NCBI GenBank assembly: GCA_033977485.1
Contig: CM066984.1
Coordinates: forward strand, 33,709,501 to 33,773,500
Source of the DNA: Hydrangea macrophylla
Lineage: Eukaryota; Streptophyta; Magnoliopsida; Cornales; Hydrangeaceae
DNA length: 64,000 nt
Reading direction: 5' to 3'
Both the position numbers and the translations under genes were made by a program. This document shows positions 57,211 through 64,000 of the stretch, in pieces. The notes below the pieces were generated by a model. That model did no database searches. It was not told the origin of the DNA and saw only the letters and a list, made by a program, of their open reading frames with translations. Positions within the stretch are counted from its first letter, which is position 1; every line of letters starts with the position of its first letter.

Positions 57211-60067
57211 GCACACCTTCTCACCTCCATTACACCCTCATAATCTGCAATCACCCCCACAAATCTATCTAAAACAGTTTGTATAAGAGAGAGAGAGCTT
57301 GAGAGCTCAACAAAACACACCCCACACCCCCGATTTGTATACACCACACTCACACCTCTACATTGTACACCCACAGTCCACTTTCTCTCTGCAAACACAC
57401 ACATACACACACACTCGCACAGAAATAGAAGGAGGAGGAGGAGAGACGCAGACGAGACAGAAGAAGAGGATTGGAGAAGATAAAGAGAGATTGAGACAAT
57501 GTAAGGTAAACCCAACATCCCATTTCTATTATGGACACTTGCATGTCCTGTAGGTACCCCCAATACCCTTCTTGCATGCAAGCCAAACAAAGCCCAAGAC
57601 TTTGTGTGAGCTCCGGTCAGCCATTGGAGCTCAAGTATGAGCTCGATTTTTGAAGGCTCACCAAACTGCCTTTTGATTACATCAAACAGACCCTTATGGT
57701 CCCAGGAACACCCCCTAAGATCAGTTCTTTATTTGGTATAAGTTTAGACGTGCATGCAGGCCATTATTCTTCTTATAGGCCGAAAGAATAATGGACTGGT
57801 AGGCGCCCAAATCGAATGAACCCAGTCTTGAGCTCCTAGTATGTTGTAGAGGGAGAAGATCCGGTCCTTTTGGCGGTGGTTTGGGCGATTTTCATGGAGA
57901 GGAGAGAGAGATATGGCCATTAGAAGTTTTTCGGCGAATCGCGGGTCACCGGCGGCGTCGGGATCACCGGAGAAGAAGAAGGCCCGTTTGGGTCTTCAGG
58001 TTATAACAAGTGGGTCCGGCTCAGGTATGGTTACGGTTTGGTCTGTGAGTGATAGTGGATTAGGGTTACGAGTTAGGGTCGGGTTTAAAAACCCGTGGGT
58101 CTTTTTAAGTTAGACAACGTCGTTTTGACGTCTCGGGTTTAGTCCGGGTCGGGTATGGTTATGGGTGGGTCATGTTGAGTCTGTAGATGGATTAGGGTTC
58201 GGGTCAAGTTTGGTTCAGGTACGGGTCAACGGGTTGGACTAGTTTGTGAGTAAATTTGGGTCACGGGTTCGGGTTTGGGGCCAACCCGATTAAGTTTTAT
58301 GATGGGTTCTCTTGTGCGTATATATGGATGATCCGATTATGTTCGGGTCGGGTCAGGGTCAGACCCGTTGGGTCATCCCTTTTGGGTTTCTCTGTGTGTA
58401 TAAATGGATAGTCCATTTAGGTTAGGTTGGGTAGGTTCGGGTTGACCCGTCGAGTCTGTCAATTATTATGATTATTATTATTTATGTTATTAGCATTAAT
58501 AGATTTTAATTGATTTTAATTATTATAAATAATATTAAAATGTATTATTAGTACATTTAATTTATGGAATACTATTATATAATATTTTACATATTCTGAG
58601 AGTAATTTTATTATTCTGAAAATATAATTAGTATTCATTTAGTATTTATATGTATTAAATAGATAATAAATATTAGTTTTAAATGGTAACTAAATAAATA
58701 GTAGATACTTATATGTATTTATAAATACTCTCAAGCTATGGAGTATTATAATATAATATTCCCAATGTACTGAGTATAATTATATTATGGTAACAATATA
58801 ATTATTAATTATTTGGTAATTTATAAGTATAATATAAATAGTTTTAAGGGTATTTACATGGATATTAAATACCTATATATATATTTATAAATTCTAGAAA
58901 ATTAGGGTAATGACCCTGTGACTATTTTATTATATAATGTAAATTATAAAGCTATAATATTATAGTCTAGTATTTTTAATAATTATTAAGGAGCTATTTT
59001 ATGAGTATAATAATTACTATAAATACCAAACGAGCTCCGAAAATTATGAGAAAAATATCTATAGTGTATTTTAACATTTACTATTTATTAAAAATGTTTC
59101 AAAGTACTGATTGCACAGTATAGGTATATTTATGTATTTAAATCCCTTTTCGGGTATTTTCGGGTATATTTTATCTTCAATAATTCATAATAAATAATCT
59201 AGAACTCCGAAAATTACGCGGTCAGTTCCCAGAGTCTTAGAATAATGTCTTAAACATTCCCTTAAAGTTTAGTGACCTTTTGACTCGGTTGAAAATACAA
59301 CCTGTCTTTTAGGGCCCGCATTAGTGTAGTAAGCCCTACATATTACCTCGTAAAACGCGACAGACTCCGATTTGAGTCTAGTCAATGGCGTTGGACTTAG
59401 AATGACACATAGATCACTACCTTGAGGTTTATAACCTCATTTGGTAAAACTACCATTTTGCCCCTGGAGTTGCACTCACTCTTTATTATTGTTTATTCCG
59501 TTTATTATTGTAGAACTTGACGTTTCTCTGCTTTTTGAGGATCAGCGACTCGAGGTGAGTTTCCTAACCTCACTCTAATCCTAATAAGATTAATATAAGA
59601 TGTTTAAAAGCTACCTGTATGATGTTTTGTATAAGTAATATGTTGATTTATGATGCTACATATATTCCGATAATTGTATGGCTATGCAAAGCATGTTATG
59701 GTAGTGCTATCGCATACGTGAGCATGTTAAGGGTTTTATCTATATGATTTTTGGTATCAAATCCATGTTACGTGATCCATGTTTTATATGTTATATCTCT
59801 GCTGCTAACTGTTAAATGCACGCTTTACGATGTTGTTGACTGGAATAGATAACGCATGCCATGTTAATAATAAAGAGAATGAAAGTGGTTTTGCATATGG
59901 GTATCGGTAGTGGACTCACTTGCATTTCATAACATGTGTTAGCATGCATTGTATGACAAAGAGAGGTATTTGATGTGAATGTGAAAGAGATGTGATTGCT
60001 AGATCCTATGGATCAACGGTTGACGAGCCGGGTGGACATGAACGGTTAGGGTTCCTAGCACGCCTCT

Positions 60068-60260
60068 CGCCGTTGAAGACGTTCGGTGATGCACATACAT
60101 GGTTGAAGACGTCCCATGTATCGTTGAAGACGTCCGGCTAGTGCTCTAATATACTTCTCAGCCGTATAGATGACCGGTGAGAGTATACACATGTTGAAGA
60201 CGTCCCATGTGCCAGTTCCATTGTTTACAGGTAGTGTGCGCCATGAAGACGTCCGGCGGC
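60068..60260 (+). repeat. GAAGACGTC repeats in solo LTR E
   Basis: Six GTTGAAGACGTCC-type words lie at irregular spacing, with CATGT and CGGTGA words between. GACGTC is palindromic and is a bZIP-type core; a regulatory role is only a guess. Confidence 0.75.
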
Positions 60261-62217
60261 CTATCAAGGGAATAAGTATGAATCGGCTGTTATAGCATGT
60301 TATCATCCTTGATATACCGCGTGTTGTCAAGTAGATGAGAAAGAGAAAGTGAATGATGAGATTGAACTGATGAGTAAAATGGTTTGGTTCGAAATGATTT
60401 GGTTTTGGAAAGTTTTGGTTTTAAAATGAAATGGTTTTGAAAAGTATCTGTTTTGAAAAACAAGTGTCTTTGAAAAAGAGTTGGGAGTAAGTCGCATTGG
60501 TCATGCATTTGCACGCACGAGGATAAAATAAGGAGAATGTATTCTATGATGTTATGGTTATCTGTCTACCTGTCTTGTTGAGACTTGTACTATGCCTGTG
60601 GTGAGAATGTGTCTTTTGATAAGAGATTAACCATATCTTAAGCTACTAAACTATGACATGAGTCGAGAGATATTTTGTATTTATTGATTATTGTGTGGTT
60701 GAGAATCTCACTCAGCCTTGTTCCAAGGCTGACGGCATGTTACGCCCTGGGCATTCCTATGCCCAGAGTGTTGCAGGTTTGGAGATAGATAGAAGAGTTC
60801 AGGATGCAGCGCCGTGTAGCTAAGGAGGGTAAAGCCTTGCTGAAGATCTGATATAGATAGTTTCTCAAGTTTTTAAGCTTATGTAAATTGTTTAGTATGG
60901 CCTCTTGTATTAGGATTGAAGTTATTGTAACTCTTGTTTAATTTCTGCTACTGTATTTATACTCTGATAAGTTTAGGTCATGCTTATGCTCTAGCATTTC
61001 CCTTATGATTGCATGGTGCGGAGTTAGAAGGACAGGACGGTTAACAAACTAGTCACATGTCTACGGAACCATAAAGGAAAATTTTTATTTTCCCTATTTT
61101 TGGCTTAATCCGGGGCGTGACATTGTCGCATCATATTATTATTGACGTTCTGAACCTGACTGCGTTACTCACTATATTATCTCAATCTAATTATCGTACC
61201 CCATTACCTCCGTAATCCATAATATCGCATAATAGAAACATGAAACAAAAATTAAATAACTACGCATTATGAATCAAAGCTTAACGAACACATCCATGTT
61301 CTGCTAGGTTCGATCAATTAAAGTGATCTCAATCGCTTGAAAGAAAGTGATGTTCAACGAATGAAGTATTCTCGATCGATTGAAGTTAAGGTGGTCTCGA
61401 TCGAGTGAAGACTTTCGATCGATTGAGACTCAGTAATGTTCGATCGATTGAACTCAGTTCGATCGGTCAAACTACGTCCCCTACAGATTCTACAGTGAGC
61501 GTACAGAATATGATAGGGGTGTTTTGGTCCATATTAAAATGGCTGAAACTCGTAAAACATCAAAACTAAGATCCCGAGTGAGTTTGGAACTCACCAAAAG
61601 ATCGTAAGGGCACGTTTGGCAAGCTTTAGCTTCTCTGAGCTTTAATGGCGTCTCCTTTCTGTCTCCTATGTCTCTGCGTCTCTTCTGTCTCTCTTTTCGT
61701 CTTCTCCTCTTTCTCCTGTTCTTATTCTCCTTCTTATCTCTATCTCTCTCTAACTGTGAGTATATATATAGGTGTGTGTAATACATAGAGGTATGAGTAT
61801 ATATATGTGTATTAACACACACAAGCACACAAACTCTCTCAAGTTCAGCAAACACTCACAGCACATGAGCACATACATATATATATAGGGGAAAGGGTGT
61901 AGGTGGCTGATTCTACGGGAAACCTGGGAATATCAATGAATACAAGTTTGATCGATCGAATGGAGTTCGATCGCTCGAGATCAGTTCGACCAGGTTTGAT
62001 CGACTGAAGAAAATTGATCGATTGAAGTGGGGACCACGCTTTAAATTCAGGTCAGTAGAGTTTCGATCGCTCGAATAGGGTTCGATCGCTTGTACTTTGG
62101 AAATACTCAATTGCTCAAACTAACTTTGATCGATTGAATGTAGAATTCTAGGAATGAACAAGGAAAGTATATAGAATATCTGTGCATAAATACTTATTGA
62201 AAATACGGGGTATTACA

Positions 62218-64000
62218 GATTATACACATGACTGTCCTCTGGGTGTTTTCATACGCCCTCACCTTTTGCTCAGAAGGTATAAAAGTTGACTCGTCCATGC
62301 TCATTCGCTTGGCTATTCGAAATGGGCACACATTTAAAGCAGACCCTTTGTCAACAAGATAAGCGGGTATAGTATTTCCCAAGTGTTCAATGGTGACATA
62401 CAATGGTTTGTTGTGAATTGGCCCTCCTGGGGGTACGTCATCTGAGGAAAAGGTAATGGCCAAGGTTGGGATTTTTTCAATCATTCCTACAAGGTCCTCT
62501 GGTGCTATGTCGATAGAAACATTAGAATGGTTTAGAGCATCCAGGACTGCCTGCCTGTGATGTTTAGAAGCGATCAACAAACCTCAGATGGTGATATTGG
62601 CATGAGTCTTCTTCATTTGCTTGAAAACCCTGTTTTCCGCTTCTTCTTCATTCATTTTCCCTTTTCCTTTATCCAACTCCTTCCCCGGGTGGTCTTCCTC
62701 TTGCTCATGGTTTGAAATGTCTTCCTGACCGAGTTAGATGACTGGCGTCTTCCTTTTACCATAAATTATCAACCTCTGAAATGATTTTCAAATGCTCCTT
62801 CTCTGTTTCCATCTCTTTATCTCTCTCATACCACATGTTATCTTCTACCTGATCTACATCGGTACTGTTAGTTTCCTAAACCCACCAATCTGTTTGCTTT
62901 GTTACTTCTCCTTTACATACCCCTGACTAATTCTAAAGTGTACAGATTCCCAAATCCTCTAGCAATTGGTAATACTTCCTCGGTTCCCCAATCTTCGTGA
63001 TCAACTTGGACGGATCAAATGTCATTTATTCTATTCCTAAGAAATAAAGGCCCTGTGGCGGCGGTATAGCATGATGATTCGGTAGTGGATTTCTGGTAAC
63101 GTTGGGAGTTTTGACAGGCGGCTCAGATATCACCTTATTATCAATGAGGTCCTGGATTTCATGCCTTAACCTTGTGCACCGATCCGTAGAGTGACCCTTT
63201 TGTTGGCAAAATTTGCAATAAAGGTCTTCTCAGAAGCTTGGCGGTAGCGGATTCGGTAAGGGTCGAGATTCCAATGGGCGAAGATGCCCCTTTGCCATCA
63301 GCTTATCAAGGGCGGTTGACAGTGATACCCCCAATTCTGAAAACTTCCTCGGTTGTTTGTCCCCTCCTGTCCTCAGTGTTATGTCAAATTTTTTCTCTGG
63401 TCCACTCAATGCGTTGAAATCGGTGGGGCTAGAGTGGCCCCCCGATTGTCCTCTATTTGTCCCATAGTTTGGCCTCCTGTATCAATTTCGTTGCTCTTTC
63501 TTCTTGATCACCCCTTCTTGGATCGCATCCTCTATCCTTGTTCCCATATCAAAGACTTCAGTGAAAGTGTTAATCGATTGAAACCTTGTGTTTTCCTAAT
63601 ACATCGGTTGGAGATTCTTCATCAGCATTCGGATTTGATCTTTCTCGGACGGTATATGCACCATCTTGGCCGCCTTTCCCCTCCATCTGCTTAAGTATTC
63701 TGCGAACGATTCCTTGTTCCCTTGCCTGGTGGTTTCCAAATCTCAGACTGTGACATTCACGTCTTGGTTGTACTTATAGTATGCCACAAAGACCTTGATC
63801 ACCTCTTCCCAGGCCCTAGTCTTGCTTGGTTTGAGCGTGAGATACTAGGACAAAGTGGCCCCAATTAAAGTTTGTTGAAACAGGACGACCATCATGGTGG
63901 TGCTCAATCTACTAGGTTGGAAGGCCCCGATACACATCGTCACATGGCTGCGAGGATTCCCTATTCCATCGAACTTGTCAAAAACTGGCATTTTAAAACA
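62218..64000 (-). pseudogene. Tat C gag-protease, N-terminal and middle part
   Basis: Homologous to Tat A gag-protease from its capsid domain (edge, about 64000-63600) through the zinc knuckle region (about 63220-63170), a linker, and the protease start. The active site reads LVDKGSALNVCP where A has LVDNGS. The frame is broken by several stops (for example in the linker near 63030-62870). The protein breaks at the GATTA duplication and continues at 28134. The 5' part lies beyond the window. Confidence 0.88.

Larger units (their letters stand above)
56751..61122 (+). mobile_element. Solo LTR E (4372 bp, Ty3-gypsy type)
   Basis: TGTAGCACCC...GGGGCGTGACA, flanked by TTATC (56746-56750) and TTGTC (61123-61127). 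The second differs by one base, and the uninterrupted D LTR reads TTATC there. No internal repeated ends, primer site or coding domain are present, so it is a solo LTR left by recombination. TATA box at 57204-57210. The ends resemble Tekay-type LTRs. 58490-59130 is very AT-rich. Confidence 0.85.
28135..62217 (-). mobile_element. Chromovirus D (Tekay/Del-like Ty3-gypsy), with nested insertions
   Basis: The element strand is minus: 5' LTR 62217-55624, primer site 55616-55605, an upstream acidic frame, gag, protease, RT-RNase H, (Tat B insertion), integrase with chromodomain, polypurine tract, 3' LTR 30350-28135. The flanks are GATTA at 28130-28134 and GATTA at 62218-62222, a perfect target duplication. 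Removing D restores the Tat C gag-protease frame. The coding regions carry several stops, so it is inactive. Confidence 0.95.
55624..62217 (-). repeat. Chromovirus D 5' LTR, interrupted by E
   Basis: Segments 55624-56750 and 61123-62217 together match the 3' LTR in length and sequence, with E between them. TCGATYGA clusters lie at about 61305-61480 and 61940-62140. The short CGCTTTTAAGAAC repeats are at 56310-56575. Confidence 0.93.
13826..64000 (-). mobile_element. Tat/Ogre-type Ty3-gypsy element C, split by nested insertions
   Basis: The element strand is minus, and the 5' end is beyond 64000. Visible parts in element order: gag-protease (64000-62218, resuming at 28134-27090), pol (27090-23643), a 3' region with two antisense genes and tandem repeats (23642-16837), polypurine tract and 3' LTR (16822-13826). 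Chromovirus D occupies 28135-62217. CTTGG (13821-13825) precedes the LTR; the partner duplication is outside the window. Stops and frameshifts throughout mark an old, inactive copy. Confidence 0.88.

Noticed and set aside
57913..58113. A 66-codon frame as a small gene in solo LTR E
   Set aside because: It lies in an LTR leader in a GGGTC-repeat-rich stretch, without domain or neighbours to support it.

Overview
The window is repeat-dense plant nuclear DNA, probably from a large angiosperm genome. Nearly every base belongs to LTR retrotransposons of three kinds: Ty1-copia, Ty3-gypsy Tat/Ogre-like, and Ty3-gypsy chromovirus (Tekay/Del-like). I find no ordinary host gene, no rRNA, no complete tRNA and no CRISPR array. 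The plant assignment rests on the Tat-type gag with G-patch, a second (archaeal-type) RNase H, a chromodomain integrase, and a plant-mobile-domain (PMD) gene with plant-like introns. I cannot name the species.

Layout. 1-3764: 3' half of a copia element (open pol frame plus 3' LTR), inserted in Tat element A. 3765-10939: Tat element A on the minus strand, with a 1000-codon gag-protease, leader, tRNA-Arg primer binding site and 5' LTR. 10940-13163: non-LTR sequence holding a (GA)n microsatellite and a 542-bp hAT-type MITE with a perfect 8-bp target duplication. 13164-13825: truncated chromovirus-type LTR. 13826 to the window end: Tat element C on the minus strand. It has a 3' LTR, a 3' region with tandem repeats and two antisense intron-bearing or promoter-equipped genes (PMD and a DUF7745-like gene), a decayed pol, and a gag split by a nested insertion.

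Inside C's gag sits chromovirus D (28135-62217, minus, target duplication GATTA). Inside D's RNase H sits Tat element B (32007-51154, plus, target duplication ATGGT), a non-autonomous element with a shortened gag. Inside B's 5' LTR sits F (32850-39482, plus, target duplication AGAAA), a coding-poor element with two almost identical 2.8-kb LTRs. D's 5' LTR carries a 4.4-kb solo LTR, E (56751-61122). The order of insertion is therefore old LTR fragment, then C, D, B and F.

The most unusual observations are these. (1) The primer binding site of Tat A and Tat B copies 50 nt of tRNA-Arg, ending at tRNA position 27. It reads G at the wobble base, as expected if an inosine-containing mature tRNA was reverse transcribed and synthesis stopped at modified G26. 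(2) The GC-rich palindromic arrays of the Tat LTR promoters also lie upstream of both antisense genes in Tat C. (3) Palindromic TCGATCGA-type arrays recur near the TATA boxes of three unrelated LTR families. (4) Tat B looks like a parasite of Tat A/C: same LTRs, primer site and leader, but no capsid domain, protease or pol.
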